Source: Streptosporangiaceae bacterium
GTDB taxonomy: Bacteria; Actinomycetota; Actinomycetes; Streptosporangiales; Streptosporangiaceae
Assembly (NCBI GenBank): GCA_025935815.1
Contig: JAICUO010000009.1
Coordinates: 1-32,442 of the forward strand
DNA: 32,442 nucleotides
Direction of reading: 5' to 3'
Both the position numbers and the translations under genes were made by a program. The first letter of the stretch is position 1. Each line of letters opens with the position of its first letter. Below are positions 7,005 to 16,251 of the stretch, one piece after another. A model generated the notes under the pieces. The model saw only the letters and a list, made by a program, of their open reading frames with translations. It was not told the origin of the DNA and ran no database searches.

Positions 7005-10000
7005 TCAGCCCAGGGTGACCGGCTGGATGACCACGGGCCCAAGGGTGGGGTCAAGCTCGGTGGCCTGCGAGGTGCCCGCGGGCGTCAGCACGTCGACGGC
7101 CTTGGGCACGGTCGCCGGGTCGACCGCGCACACCGGCGCGGTCCCGCCCGGCGCGCAGACCCCGAACGAGAACCCCTGCGCCGTGGGCGAAAAACCGCGC
7201 GCCTGGTCCGAGCTGAAGCCGTCCTGGCCGGTCAGCACCACGGTGAACCCCCATCCGGCGGCCGGGGTGCCCAGCGCGGATTCCGGCAGCGCGACCGTGA
7301 TCGTCTTGTCTGCCTGCACGGGCAGCGTCAGGGCGCTGCCGACGCCGGCGCCGGCGGCGTTCACCCACTGGGTGGGGGCGAAGCCCTGCACCTCAACGCG
7401 CTGGCTCCAGGCGCCGGCCGGGGCGATCGCGTAGTTGCGGGCCGGGAACGGCGCCTGGGTGGACGTGGCGGGCGCGCCGGGCACGTGCACGTAGACGTCG
7501 AGCAGTTGCGCGCCGTTGAGCACCCCGAACGTGGGGACCAGGGTGCGCAGCGTGGCCCGCAGGTAGGCGAACGTGCCGTCGCTGAGGACCTGGAACCGGG
7601 TCAGGTCAAACGACCCGGCCACGAAGTCGGAGGCGGTCGGGTACTGGTAGCTGCCCGGGCCGTTGTCGTCGCCGGCCGGATCGCTCACATCCAGCACGGT
7701 CGCCCCGCCGCCCTCGTTGGTCACGGTGACCTGCGCGTACCCGGTGCTATGACCGCCGGCCGCGGTGGCCGCCACGGTGATCACGTTGCTGCCGAAGCTC
7801 ACCGGGACGGTCGTGGTGAAGCTCCCGTCGCTCTTCGCGGTGGTGGTCGCCAGCGTGGCCGGGGCGCCGGTGGTGGTGTCGGAGGTCGCGATCGTCACCG
7901 CGGCGCCCGGCTTCGTCGTGCCGGTCACGATGGTGGACGAGACGGCCAGCGTGGCGCCCGCCGCGGGCGCGGTGATGGTGACCGGAAGGCTGCCGGGCGC
8001 GCCCTGAGCGACGTAACGAGCGGTGGTGACGGCTGGGGTGTCAACGTTGCGCCCAGCCCCCAGGGAGGTGATCAGCCGCAGCTCCTGGGCCTGGGCCCAG
8101 CTCAGCGGGGACGCCGAGCCGGCCGCCTGGCCGTCGGTGAACCCGATGGAGGCGGTCGTGGGGTCGCTGCCGTACGGCGAGGCCGCCAGGTTCGGGTTCT
8201 CCCAGGCCTGCTCGGGCACTAGGCCCACGCCGGAGGAGAAGCGGGTGATCGCCGCCAGCAGGGCCTTCGCGCCGTGGGAGTCCCCGGCGGCGAGGTCGGA
8301 CTCGGCGCGCTCGCCGGACAGGACCGGCCACAGGTGCCCGGTGCCCTTGCCGGTCGGCGCCCACGGCGCGCCGTTCACCGAGCAGGAGGTCTGGCTGGGC
8401 TGGTAGCAGTCGCCGTACCCGTCGGCGCTGCCGTTGGCGGCGGAGTCGCCGTACCGGTAGTAGCCGGCTCCGCTCGGGGTGGTCACCGCGATGTGGTTGT
8501 CCCACACCGCGAGCGACGCCCGCACGTCGGGATCGGTGACCGGCAGTTCACCCAGCCGGACCAGTTCCTGGAAGCCGCCGTCGAGGACGGAGCGCTGGTC
8601 CAGGGTGGGGCCGCCATTGCCGAGGCTGTAGCTGATCGCGGCGTTCGGGTCACCGGTCTTGGACAGCCGGATGAAGTAGCGCGGCCCGTCGGGGCCGTTG
8701 GTGGTCACCGTCCACGACTTGATGGTGCGCTGGAAGTCATCGGCGGTGGCCTGGTAGACCCGCGCCCGCGCGGTGTCACCGTGCCGGGCGGCGATCGCCG
8801 ACGCGGCGGTCAGCCCGGCGATCTCGGCCGCGATCGTGGACGGGGAGTAGCCGGACTGCTCTTCCCAGCGCTCCACCCCGGTCGAGGGGCCGTTGGCGAC
8901 GAGGTAGTCCGCGGCCGGGCGGATGTGCCCGGTCCACAGCGCGTTGTCGCCGCCGAGCCCGGACAGGTAGGCCATCAGGATCGGGTAGGAGGTCTCATCC
9001 AGCTGGTTACCGCCCGTGTCGGGGGCGGCCTTGCCGTTGACCAGGGAGTTGCGCGGCATCGCGCCGCCCCGGAGCTGCTGGCGGTCGAACAGGAACCGGG
9101 TCGCCGCCTGGGCCGTGCCGACGTCCCCGTCGGCGAGCAGCCCGGTGAACGCCTCGTACAGGTCGCGGGCGAACACCTCGCGGTAGGAGCCGAAGTAGGA
9201 CGGCGCGCCGCCCGACAGCGCCCCGGCCGGGACCGACTGGCCCCACGGGCTGGCCAGCGACGCCACGATCGCGCCGGGGTAGGTCTTGTCCTCGCTCGCC
9301 TTCAGCACGTTGGCCGACAAGTAGTACGCGCCCGCCAACGAGGCCGGCCGCCGCAGCCCCGCGTCGTAGCGCGCCCAGCCAGTGCCGTACCCGGCCTGGA
9401 GCTGCCCGAACGGAGCACGAAGCGACTGGGTGGCCACCGACACCGACTGGGCCTGGGAGCGGCCGAACCCCAGCGCCAGCGTCACCGAGTCACCGTGGCG
9501 CGGGGTGACGTCCTGGGTCGCGGTGACGTGCCCGTCCGGCGCGGAGTCGTAGCCGGTGAGCGTCCGCGTGGAATCCAGCTGGGTAAGCCCGTCGCTGCCG
9601 GTGCCCGCGTACCCGACGCTGGCGGCGCCCGCCGGCTGGCCGGCCGCAGCGGCGGCCAGGGCCATGTAGGTCGGCACCGCGTAGTCGCGGTTCACGGCGT
9701 TCGTGGTCGTGTTGGTGCTGTAGATGACCGGGACCGGGCCGCCCGCCGAGGTGTCGATGACGCCCGTGTTGGCGCCGGCGTTGTCACCGCCTCCGCCGCC
9801 GTTGCCGTTGACGTGGGCGTCCACCCGCGCGTAGAGCCGCAGCCCGCCCAGGCTGGCGTGCGAGTGCGGCGCGTCCCGCAGCTGGGTGCGCAGCACGACG
9901 GTGTCCCGCGCCGGGTCGGTCAGGTAAGTGGTAACGAGCTGGAAGCCGTGCGCGGCGTCCGTGGAGGTCACCGTGCACGACATGCCGCTGGCGTCGGCGG

Positions 10001-10400
10001 TGACGGCGTAGCTCATGTCCCGCGTCTGCAGGTCGGTGAACGTGGCCCCGTCGGTCACGATGTACTGCAGCGTGCTCACGTTGGTGTTGTCGATCGTCGG
10101 CTCGTAGACGTCGGACAGCACCCCGCCGGCGACCGTGTACCAGACCTTGGACCCCGGGCCCGCGGCGGTGCCCACGCAGTCCTTGCGGGCCAGGTCGAAG
10201 TACGACGGCGCTCCGGGCGCGCCCGGCGCCACGTTGACCGCTGGCACGGTGCCCGCCTGGACTGTGCCCGCCAGCACGGTGGCGCCCGCGGGGCTGGCGG
10301 CGGCGACCGGGATGGCGAGCACGAGGGAAGTGGCGGCGGCCGCCACCACGAGACGGGTACGGCCAGGCCAGGTCACAGTTCGCTCCCAGGGAGTTCGCAT
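7005..10400 (-). CDS. Secreted GH15 glucodextranase/glucoamylase-like enzyme
   Basis: A 1131-residue exported glycoside hydrolase releasing glucose from the non-reducing ends of alpha-glucans. It has a signal peptide (LVVAAAATSLVLAIPVAAAS, cleaved near residues 35-40), an N-terminal beta-sandwich domain of glucodextranase type (about 50-320) and the GH15 (alpha/alpha)6 catalytic domain (about 325-800). The general acid is E513 in RWEEQSGYSPST and the general base is E730 in VPEQAWENPN. A bacterial Ig-like domain (about 800-890) and a C-terminal glucodextranase domain (about 897-1131, starting VLDVSDPAGDDNGPGSYQYP) follow. This architecture matches Arthrobacter glucodextranase (exo-1,6). Whether dextran or starch is preferred cannot be read. 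A GTG at 10376 has a better-spaced GGGAG site and also gives a good signal peptide. Confidence 0.92.
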   Translation of the reverse strand: MRTPWERTVTWPGRTRLVVAAAATSLVLAIPVAAASPAGATVLAGTVQAGTVPAVNVAPGAPGAPSYFDLARKDCVGTAAGPGSKVWYTVAGGVLSDVYEPTIDNTNVSTLQYIVTDGATFTDLQTRDMSYAVTADASGMSCTVTSTDAAHGFQLVTTYLTDPARDTVVLRTQLRDAPHSHASLGGLRLYARVDAHVNGNGGGGGDNAGANTGVIDTSAGGPVPVIYSTNTTTNAVNRDYAVPTYMALAAAAAGQPAGAASVGYAGTGSDGLTQLDSTRTLTGYDSAPDGHVTATQDVTPRHGDSVTLALGFGRSQAQSVSVATQSLRAPFGQLQAGYGTGWARYDAGLRRPASLAGAYYLSANVLKASEDKTYPGAIVASLASPWGQSVPAGALSGGAPSYFGSYREVFARDLYEAFTGLLADGDVGTAQAATRFLFDRQQLRGGAMPRNSLVNGKAAPDTGGNQLDETSYPILMAYLSGLGGDNALWTGHIRPAADYLVANGPSTGVERWEEQSGYSPSTIAAEIAGLTAASAIAARHGDTARARVYQATADDFQRTIKSWTVTTNGPDGPRYFIRLSKTGDPNAAISYSLGNGGPTLDQRSVLDGGFQELVRLGELPVTDPDVRASLAVWDNHIAVTTPSGAGYYRYGDSAANGSADGYGDCYQPSQTSCSVNGAPWAPTGKGTGHLWPVLSGERAESDLAAGDSHGAKALLAAITRFSSGVGLVPEQAWENPNLAASPYGSDPTTASIGFTDGQAAGSASPLSWAQAQELRLITSLGAGRNVDTPAVTTARYVAQGAPGSLPVTITAPAAGATLAVSSTIVTGTTKPGAAVTIATSDTTTGAPATLATTTAKSDGSFTTTVPVSFGSNVITVAATAAGGHSTGYAQVTVTNEGGGATVLDVSDPAGDDNGPGSYQYPTASDFVAGSFDLTRFQVLSDGTFAYLRATLRTLVPTFGVLNGAQLLDVYVHVPGAPATSTQAPFPARNYAIAPAGAWSQRVEVQGFAPTQWVNAAGAGVGSALTLPVQADKTITVALPESALGTPAAGWGFTVVLTGQDGFSSDQARGFSPTAQGFSFGVCAPGGTAPVCAVDPATVPKAVDVLTPAGTSQATELDPTLGPVVIQPVTLG

Positions 10401-10525
10401 CGACGGTGAAGAAGCTCCAACGCAAACGTAGACCCAAGACCGTTAACGCGCAGTAAATATCGCCCGCCGCCTCCGGAACAAGGAATGAACGCCCGCGCGC
10501 AATGCCACCTGGACATCCCGGCGGG

Positions 10526-10999
10526 TCATTGTGATAAGGCGCGGGTGCGGGTGGTGACCTTCACGCTGGTGTACTCGCAGCGGCGGGTGTCGCAGAGGAT
10601 CACGATGCCCTTCGGGCCGACGTTCAGGCCCGCGCCGTCGCGCTTTTCGACCTCAACCAAAGCCTCGCGCAAGGTGAGGTTCTCGCACCGGGGGCAGACG
10701 CCCGGCATCTCCTTGCCCCAGGGCCTGCCCGGACGGGCGAAGGTCCAGCCGCCCGCGACCAGCAAGGCCGCGACGGCGAAGGCCACGATGCCGATCCACA
10801 GCAACGCCGTCGTCACCGAGCCGAGCGGCAGCAGCGGGATGGACTTGATCAGCGGGCGCAGCTGGAAGAGCACCGCCCAGCCGATGACGGCGCAGGCCAC
10901 GGCCGCGACCACCGTGATTATCAGGGTGCGGCCCGACCGGCGGGCCTGGCGCTGCTTGAGCGCCGCCTGAAGAAGCAGTTCCTCGTCACTAGCCGACAT
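10526..10999 (-). CDS. Two-helix membrane protein with Cys-rich cytosolic tail
   Basis: About 157 residues from ATG 10999; an upstream GTG at 11005 is also possible. A charged N-terminus (SASDEELLLQAALKQRQARR) precedes two predicted transmembrane helices (LIITVVAAVACAVIGWAVLF and ALLWIGIVAFAVAALLVAGG). The soluble tail holds four cysteines in two pairs, CPRC and later CDTRRC, spaced like a zinc ribbon. I do not recognise the family. Membrane location is firm and metal binding is inferred from the Cys spacing. It shares strand with the GH15 gene, about 125 bases upstream of it, with no sign of common function. Confidence 0.75.
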   Translation of the reverse strand: MSASDEELLLQAALKQRQARRSGRTLIITVVAAVACAVIGWAVLFQLRPLIKSIPLLPLGSVTTALLWIGIVAFAVAALLVAGGWTFARPGRPWGKEMPGVCPRCENLTLREALVEVEKRDGAGLNVGPKGIVILCDTRRCEYTSVKVTTRTRALSQ

Positions 11000-11081
11000 G
11001 CACACCAGTATCCGTCATGCCGGGGCCCGCCGTGAACAGCCTCGCCGTCCCAACACAAGATCGCTCACCCGGACCGGCGCG

Positions 11082-11495
11082 TTAGTCGAAGCGGAAGGTG
11101 GTCCAGGTCGAGCGCGGGCCGCTGGGGGTGATGGCTAGCAGCACGCGGCCGTCGGCTTCCAGCTCGGCGGCGAACTGGTCGTCGGCGGGAACGGCGCGGC
11201 CGTGCTTCTCGCGGATGGCGCGAAAGCGCGCCAGCTCCGCCCGGACGTCTTCCAGGATCTCCACGGTGCCCGACAGGGCCACGTAGCGGAAGCCCTCGGG
11301 GTCGTCGAAGACCAGCTCCACGCGCGGGTCCCGGCTGAAGATCTTGTACTTGGCCCGGCCGCGCGTCGTCGAGACGTAGAACCGCTCGCCGTCCCAGCCG
11401 TACCAGTTCGGGCTGGCGTGCGGGCGGCCGTCCTTGCGGATGCCGACCACGATGACGTTGCGGGGCTCCCCGAGGAAGGCGTCCAGCGATGACAT
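11082..11495 (-). CDS. PPOX-class F420-dependent oxidoreductase
   Basis: 137 residues starting MSSLDAFLGEPRN at ATG 11495, with AGAGGA five bases upstream. The frame stays open further upstream, but that extension is antisense-like Arg/Pro-rich sequence and overlaps the neighbouring SDR gene, so I reject it. The split-barrel pattern VIVVGIRKDGRPHASPNWYG, FYVSTTRGRAKYKIFSRDPR and VALSGTVEIL is typical of the Rv1155-like PPOX class in actinobacteria, which uses F420 or FMN. It follows the SDR stop by 20 bases in a PrpD-SDR-PPOX gene order. The substrate is unknown. Confidence 0.86.
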   Translation of the reverse strand: MSSLDAFLGEPRNVIVVGIRKDGRPHASPNWYGWDGERFYVSTTRGRAKYKIFSRDPRVELVFDDPEGFRYVALSGTVEILEDVRAELARFRAIREKHGRAVPADDQFAAELEADGRVLLAITPSGPRSTWTTFRFD

Positions 11496-11515
11496 GCGGA
11501 TCCTCTCGTCGCGGC

Positions 11516-12325
11516 TCAGCCGAAGCGGCGGGCGCTGGGGTAGATCTGGGCGCCGTCGACAGTGACGTTGGCGCCGGTGACCCAGGAGGCGCGCTCCGAT
11601 AGCAGGAACGCCACGACGTCGGCGACTTCTTCCGGGCGGCCGAGCCGGCCGTGCGGGAAGTCCCGCGCGAGCCAGTCCGCGAACAGGCCGGGGTTGTGGC
11701 CGGCGAACCACTGCCACCCGCCGCCGGGGAACATGATGGAGCCGGGGCTGACCGCGTTGACCCGGATGCCGAGCGGCGCCAGCTCCTGCGCGGCGGTCGC
11801 GGCCAGGTGGATCTCCGCCGCCTTGGCGGTGGCGTAGGCGGTGCGCGGGGCCGGGTGCATGCCGGTGACCGAGGAGATGATGACGACGGCTTTCCCCCCG
11901 TCAGCCTGGCGCAGGTACGGCAGGCCGAGCCGGATCAGCTCGGCGGCGTGCCCGGCGTTGAACGCGAACGTCGCGGTGAACTCCCCCGGCTGCGCCGTGG
12001 TGAGGTCCCCCCGGCCGACCGTGCCGCCGGCGTTGGCGACCAGGTGATCCAGGCCGCCGAGGCGGGCCGCGATCTCCTCGACGGCACCGCCCAGCGCGGC
12101 CGGGTCCGTCACGTCAGCGGCCGCCGTGGCGACGCTCACGCCGTCATGGGCGGCGAGCTTCTCGGCGGCGCCGGCCAGGGTAGCCGCGTCCCGGGCGACC
12201 AGCCCGACGCTGGCGCCCTCCCCCGCCAGCGCCTGCGCGATCGCCAGCCCGATGCCCTTGCTTCCCCCGGTGATCAACACGCGCTTCCCGCGCAGCCCAA
12301 GGTCCATGCCGGCGATCTTAGCCAT
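11516..12325 (-). CDS. SDR family NAD(P)-dependent oxidoreductase
   Basis: A 269-residue classical short-chain dehydrogenase/reductase. Visible elements are the cofactor motif TGGSKGIG, the acidic/basic selector VARD, the NAG motif (VANAGG), the catalytic Ser in VIISSVTGM, the Tyr/Lys pair in AYATAKAAE, the VSPGSIMFPGGGW loop and the C-terminal VTGANVTVDGAQ. All of the catalytic tetrad appears present. The start could be ATG 12325 or the internal ATG at 12307, which gives MDLGLRGKRVLITGG. It lies 25 bases downstream of the MmgE/PrpD gene and 20 bases upstream of the PPOX gene on the same strand, so these are probably co-transcribed. The substrate cannot be assigned. Confidence 0.92.
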   Translation of the reverse strand: MAKIAGMDLGLRGKRVLITGGSKGIGLAIAQALAGEGASVGLVARDAATLAGAAEKLAAHDGVSVATAAADVTDPAALGGAVEEIAARLGGLDHLVANAGGTVGRGDLTTAQPGEFTATFAFNAGHAAELIRLGLPYLRQADGGKAVVIISSVTGMHPAPRTAYATAKAAEIHLAATAAQELAPLGIRVNAVSPGSIMFPGGGWQWFAGHNPGLFADWLARDFPHGRLGRPEEVADVVAFLLSERASWVTGANVTVDGAQIYPSARRFG

Positions 12326-12350
12326 CCCGGACGCGGCCGCCGCCTCCGGA

Positions 12351-14600
12351 TCACCGGGCGAAGAGAGCGTATAGGCCGCGGCGGCCTTCCAGGGGCTGGG
12401 GTGATGACGTGAAGCCGCGCTGGGCCAGCAGCGCCGCTTCCACGGCGTTGAACGCGGCCTTGCCGGCCTGCAGCTGGCCGAGGTCAGTCCCCTCGGCGGA
12501 GCACAGGCCCGCGGCCTGGGTGGCGGCGATGCCGATGGCGGCCCGCAGTCGCGGCTCGGGCAGCCCGAGCATCAGGCCGGCCGCGACGCACCCGCCGATC
12601 ACGGCGGCGATCACCTCGGCTGACCAGCCTTGCGCGCGGGCATCCGGCAAGCCCGCGGCCACCAGGTCGGACACCGCAGCGCCGACGGCGACGGCCTCGG
12701 CGCAGTTCTCCCCCCGGGCCGTCGCCGCCGCGCAGACCACCGCGGTACCGGCGTCGACGTCGGCCGACCCCGCCAGCGCGGCCACCGCGCGGACGAACGC
12801 GGTGAGCCCGTGGCCACCGGGCAGGACGCCCCTGCGGGCGGCCCACTCGACGGCCTGCGGCACCCGGGCCCGCTCGCCGGCGGTCACCGCGTCGTTGAAG
12901 AGGGAAAGGGCGTCCTTGGCGGTGCCCGTGGCCCGATCGGCGACCAGCATCTCATCGGCCAGGGCGGGCGGCGCGAGCGCCAGCGCGAGGACCGCGTCGG
13001 TGGTCGCTGCGGCGTCCGCCGCGGCGGGCGGGTCCGCCGGGGCGGGGGCGGGAGCGTCCGCGAAGACAGCGGAGGCCGCCCCGGCGCGGGCGGTCCCGGA
13101 CACCGCGGCACCCGGCCCCGGCCCCGCCTCTGGCTCCGGCTCCGGCTCTGGCTCCGGCTCCGGGCGGGCGGCGGCCAGCAGGTCCATGACGTAGGACATG
13201 CCCGGCGGCGCGTTGACCGCGTCCCGGATCCGCGCCGCCGCGGACGGCCCCAGGACCGGCGCCACCAGCTGGTCCACCTTGTCGAGGAGGTCCGCGTCGG
13301 TGAGCGGCCGGGCGGTGCTGCCGCGGGTGTGCGCCACGCGGACCTCGACCGGCTCGGCCGCCGCGAGCGTGACTCGCACCACCGCCGCGTCGCGGGGGCA
13401 CCCCGGGTCGGGATTGAGCGAGATCAGGTCCCGCAGCCGGGCCATCTCCGGGTCGGTCGCGACCGCGTCGCTGAACTCGGCCAGCCCGGCCTGGCCGTAG
13501 CGCAGCCCGGCGGCGATGCCGTGCCGGGCGCTGAACCGGGCGCCCAGCCCGCTGTCCGGGTGCACCAGGCCCATCAGCTCCAGGACGAGGGGGTTACAGG
13601 TGACCGTGACGCCGGTGATCGCTGGCGAGCCCGGGATCCGCGCGAACGCCTCGATCGCGGCGTCCATCGCGGGGTGGGCGACCACCCCGCAGGGATAGGT
13701 CTTGAAGGTGTTCAGCTCCAGTTCCCAGTCGTGGCCACCCGCGGACGCCCCCAGCAGGGCGGAGCGGTCGACGTGCTCCGCGCCCCCGGCCAGCACGTCG
13801 AGCACGCCGCCGGGACCGAGCGGGTCGGCCGGACCGGACAGGCCCGCGCTGGCCAGGCGGGCGGCCAGGATGCCGTTGGCCGCCGCCTTGCCCGCGTGCA
13901 GCGGCTTGGTCATCGAGCCGAACGCCTCCCGGTGCCCGACCGTCATCACCGCCGCCAGCGACAACGCGCTGGCCATCTGGCCGGTGCCCAGGCCGAGCAG
14001 CGCCGACTCCGCCACCGCGGCGCCGAAGACCCCGCAGGTCCCGGTGATGTGCCAGCCGTGGTCGTAGTGAGCGGGCGAGATCGCGTTCCCGATCCGCAGC
14101 TGCGCCTCGCACCCGGCGGCGAACGCCCCCAGGAACACGTCCCCGGAGACGCTGGCGTGGCCGGCCCCGGGGACCGCGGGGGTGACCAGTGCCGAGGCCA
14201 GGACCGTGGCGAGGATCGACGCGCCCGGGTGGATGACCGTCGCCAGGTGCGTGTCGTCGAAGTCGTCCAGGTGCGCAGCGGTGCCGGTGGCCAGCGCCGC
14301 CCAGTACGGGCCGGCGGTCCCGGCCAGCCCGGGGATGACCCCGCGCTCAGCCGTCGCGGCCTCGTCGTCCCCGGCCCCCTGCCCGCCTGGCCCCTGCCCG
14401 CCCACACCCTGCCCGCCGGCACCGCGCACGATGGTCACCGCGTCGGAGCCGGCCGCGCTGATCGCGGTGCCGAGCACGTTGAACAGCGTCCGCCGGGCGG
14501 CGGCCGATACCTTCGCGTAATCCGGGTGCCCGGTCGGTATATGCCGGGAAGCGTTCCGCATGGCCTCGCAGAACTCCATCGTGACCGAGTCAAAGTGCAT
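12351..14600 (-). CDS. Tandem MmgE/PrpD family protein
   Basis: 749 residues from ATG 14600; further upstream the frame is only antisense of the serine hydrolase. Residues about 1-475 form a normal MmgE/PrpD domain: HLDDFDDTH at 110-118, HPGASILATVLA, YDHGWHITGTCGVFGAA, KPLHAGKAAANG, TFKTYPCGVVAHPAMDA. A Pro-Glu repeat near 479-492 and an Ala/Pro-rich linker follow. The last ~215 residues resemble the N-terminal half of the same family again (QLQAGKAAFNAVEAALLAQR, GFTSSPQPLEGRRGLYALF) but lack the HLDDFDDTH motif. Normal members have about 450-480 residues. The family includes 2-methylcitrate dehydratase, cis-aconitate decarboxylase and iminodisuccinate epimerase, so the reaction is open. It is first in a PrpD-SDR-PPOX operon, divergent from the peptide operon. 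Confidence 0.85.
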   Translation of the reverse strand: MHFDSVTMEFCEAMRNASRHIPTGHPDYAKVSAAARRTLFNVLGTAISAAGSDAVTIVRGAGGQGVGGQGPGGQGAGDDEAATAERGVIPGLAGTAGPYWAALATGTAAHLDDFDDTHLATVIHPGASILATVLASALVTPAVPGAGHASVSGDVFLGAFAAGCEAQLRIGNAISPAHYDHGWHITGTCGVFGAAVAESALLGLGTGQMASALSLAAVMTVGHREAFGSMTKPLHAGKAAANGILAARLASAGLSGPADPLGPGGVLDVLAGGAEHVDRSALLGASAGGHDWELELNTFKTYPCGVVAHPAMDAAIEAFARIPGSPAITGVTVTCNPLVLELMGLVHPDSGLGARFSARHGIAAGLRYGQAGLAEFSDAVATDPEMARLRDLISLNPDPGCPRDAAVVRVTLAAAEPVEVRVAHTRGSTARPLTDADLLDKVDQLVAPVLGPSAAARIRDAVNAPPGMSYVMDLLAAARPEPEPEPEPEPEAGPGPGAAVSGTARAGAASAVFADAPAPAPADPPAAADAAATTDAVLALALAPPALADEMLVADRATGTAKDALSLFNDAVTAGERARVPQAVEWAARRGVLPGGHGLTAFVRAVAALAGSADVDAGTAVVCAAATARGENCAEAVAVGAAVSDLVAAGLPDARAQGWSAEVIAAVIGGCVAAGLMLGLPEPRLRAAIGIAATQAAGLCSAEGTDLGQLQAGKAAFNAVEAALLAQRGFTSSPQPLEGRRGLYALFAR

Positions 14601-14819
14601 GCGGCCCACCGTAGTGCGCCGCTGCCACCTGGTTAAAGAGCCGTCAGCCAGGCCGCCGCGCGCACTGGGCGCGCCCGTAAGCGCCCCGCCCGCGACTTGT
14701 CGCATGATCATTAGCCGACCGCCGCAGCCTGGCGCCTTCGTCCCGGAGAACCAACAGCGCACCCCTGATTCGTGGAGGAGGACGAATACCTGGGACAATA
14801 CAGGACCTATCGTCGGCGC
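14601..14819. promoter_or_regulatory. Divergent intergenic region, PrpD / peptide operon
   Basis: 219 bases without a gene between the divergent PrpD gene and the ten-gene operon. It must hold both promoters unless the operon is read from within. I find no convincing -10/-35 pair or long operator. An AT-richer stretch (GCATGATCATTAGC, around 14700) contains the short palindrome TGATCA. The serine hydrolase ATG at 14820 lacks an obvious binding site, so a leaderless start is possible. Confidence 0.4.
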
Positions 14820-16250
14820 ATGCCCCAACTGGACGAGATCGGCGGCTGGATCGCCAAGCGCCTGCCCGAGCTCATCACCGAGCACAAGGTCCCCGGAGCC
14901 GCGATCGGCGTGTACGCCGGCGGCCAGGTCATCGACTACGCCTTCGGCGTGCTCAGCCACGCCACCGGAGTCGAGGCCACCACCGACTCGGTGTTCCAGG
15001 TCGGCTCGATCACCAAGACCTGGACCGCGACGCTGGTCATGCAGCTCGTCGACGAGGGCCTGCTCGACATCGACAAGCCGCTGCGCGGCTACCTGCCGGA
15101 GTTCACGCTCGCCGACGAGGCGGCGGCGCAGGCGATCACGACCCGGCAGCTGCTGTCGCACCAGGCCGGGTTCGAAGGCGACATCTTCACCGACACCGGC
15201 AACAACGACGACTGCGTCGAGAAGTACGTCGCGACCCTGGCAACCGACCCGCAGCTGTTCCCGCCCGGCCAGATGTTCTCCTACAACAACGCCGGGTACT
15301 GCGTGCTGGGCCGGCTCGTCGAGGTGCTGCGCGGCAAGCCGTTCGACCAGGCGCTGCGCGAGCACCTGTTCGCCCCGCTGGGGCTGGCGCACGCGGCGAC
15401 CGACGCCGCGTCGGCGATCTTGTTCCGGGCCGCCGTCGGGCACCTGCCGGGCGACCCGGCCGACCCGGACGCGTACCCGGCCCCGGCGCCCGTCTGGTCG
15501 CTGGTGAAGTCCAACGCCCCGGCCGGCGCGGCGCTGGCGATGCGCCCCCGCGACCTGCTCGCCTTCGCGGTCATGCACCTGGCCGGCGGCGTCGCCGCCG
15601 ACGGGACCCGGGTGCTCAGCGAGGCCAGCGTCGCCGCCATGCGGGAAACGCAGGTCGACGTGCCTCCCCTGGGCCTGATGGGCACGCACTGGGGACTGGG
15701 CTGGGAGCTGTTCCACTGGCCCAGCGGCACGGTCTTCGGCCACGACGGCGGCACCATCGGCCAGAACGCGTTCCTGCGGATCGTGCCGGGCCACGACGTC
15801 GCCATCGCCTTGCTCACCAATGGCGGGAACCCGATCGCGGTCTACCGGGAGGTCTTCGACCACCTGCTGTCCGAGCTGACGGGCATCCACCTCAATGAGT
15901 TCCCCGCACCGCCGGAGCACCCGGAGCACGTTGACGCGGCCCGGTACGTCGGCACCTACGCGAACTCGGTCAGCCAGTCCACCGTCACCCAGGATGAGGA
16001 CGGCCGGATCTGGATGGAGGACAAGCCGCTGGGCGAGCTCGCCGAGCTCGTCGGCCAGTCCGAGAAGACCGAGCTCGTCCACCTCACCGGGGACACCCTG
16101 ATCCCGGTCGAGCCCAAGTACGGAATCCACATCCCGCAGGTCTTCACCGGCGATGACGGCAGCGGCCGCGCCCTGTTCATCCACAGCGGCCGGGCCATCC
16201 GGCGCGCCGGCTTATTCACCCAGCGGCTGATTGCCCAAGCGGAGGCATGA
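14820..16250 (+). CDS. S12-family serine hydrolase (class C beta-lactamase fold)
   Basis: 476 residues from ATG 14820; a GTG at 14772 would add 16 residues. It has the three active-site motifs of the penicillin-binding/beta-lactamase C fold: SITK at S63-K66, YNN at Y155-N157 and HDGG at 308-311. A C-terminal beta domain from about residue 370 (AARYVGTYANSV, DEDGRIWMED) resembles the lipocalin-like tail of esterase/D-aminopeptidase members. There is no signal peptide, so it probably acts inside the cell, unlike most PBPs and beta-lactamases. S12 members include D-stereospecific peptidases and esterases. It is first in the peptide operon, overlapping the binding site of the transporter lipoprotein, and has a close paralogue fused to the S9 peptidase downstream. 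A D-aminopeptidase or dipeptidase role is inferred from context. Confidence 0.87.
   Translation: MPQLDEIGGWIAKRLPELITEHKVPGAAIGVYAGGQVIDYAFGVLSHATGVEATTDSVFQVGSITKTWTATLVMQLVDEGLLDIDKPLRGYLPEFTLADEAAAQAITTRQLLSHQAGFEGDIFTDTGNNDDCVEKYVATLATDPQLFPPGQMFSYNNAGYCVLGRLVEVLRGKPFDQALREHLFAPLGLAHAATDAASAILFRAAVGHLPGDPADPDAYPAPAPVWSLVKSNAPAGAALAMRPRDLLAFAVMHLAGGVAADGTRVLSEASVAAMRETQVDVPPLGLMGTHWGLGWELFHWPSGTVFGHDGGTIGQNAFLRIVPGHDVAIALLTNGGNPIAVYREVFDHLLSELTGIHLNEFPAPPEHPEHVDAARYVGTYANSVSQSTVTQDEDGRIWMEDKPLGELAELVGQSEKTELVHLTGDTLIPVEPKYGIHIPQVFTGDDGSGRALFIHSGRAIRRAGLFTQRLIAQAEA
16241..16245 (+). promoter_or_regulatory. Ribosome binding site deciding a TTG start
   Basis: GGAGG six bases before TTG 16252 and within the last codons of the S12 hydrolase. 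It fixes a rare TTG start for the transporter lipoprotein. Confidence 0.75.
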
Positions 16251-16251
16251 G

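Noticed and set aside
8274-10409. 711-codon plus-strand open frame
   Set aside because: Antisense to the GH15 gene; low-complexity Arg/Gly/Val composition typical of GC-rich shadow frames.
14601-16184. Open minus-strand extension of the MmgE/PrpD frame by about 530 codons
   Set aside because: It is antisense to the S12 hydrolase, whose active-site motifs prove the plus strand; the PrpD family begins at ATG 14600.
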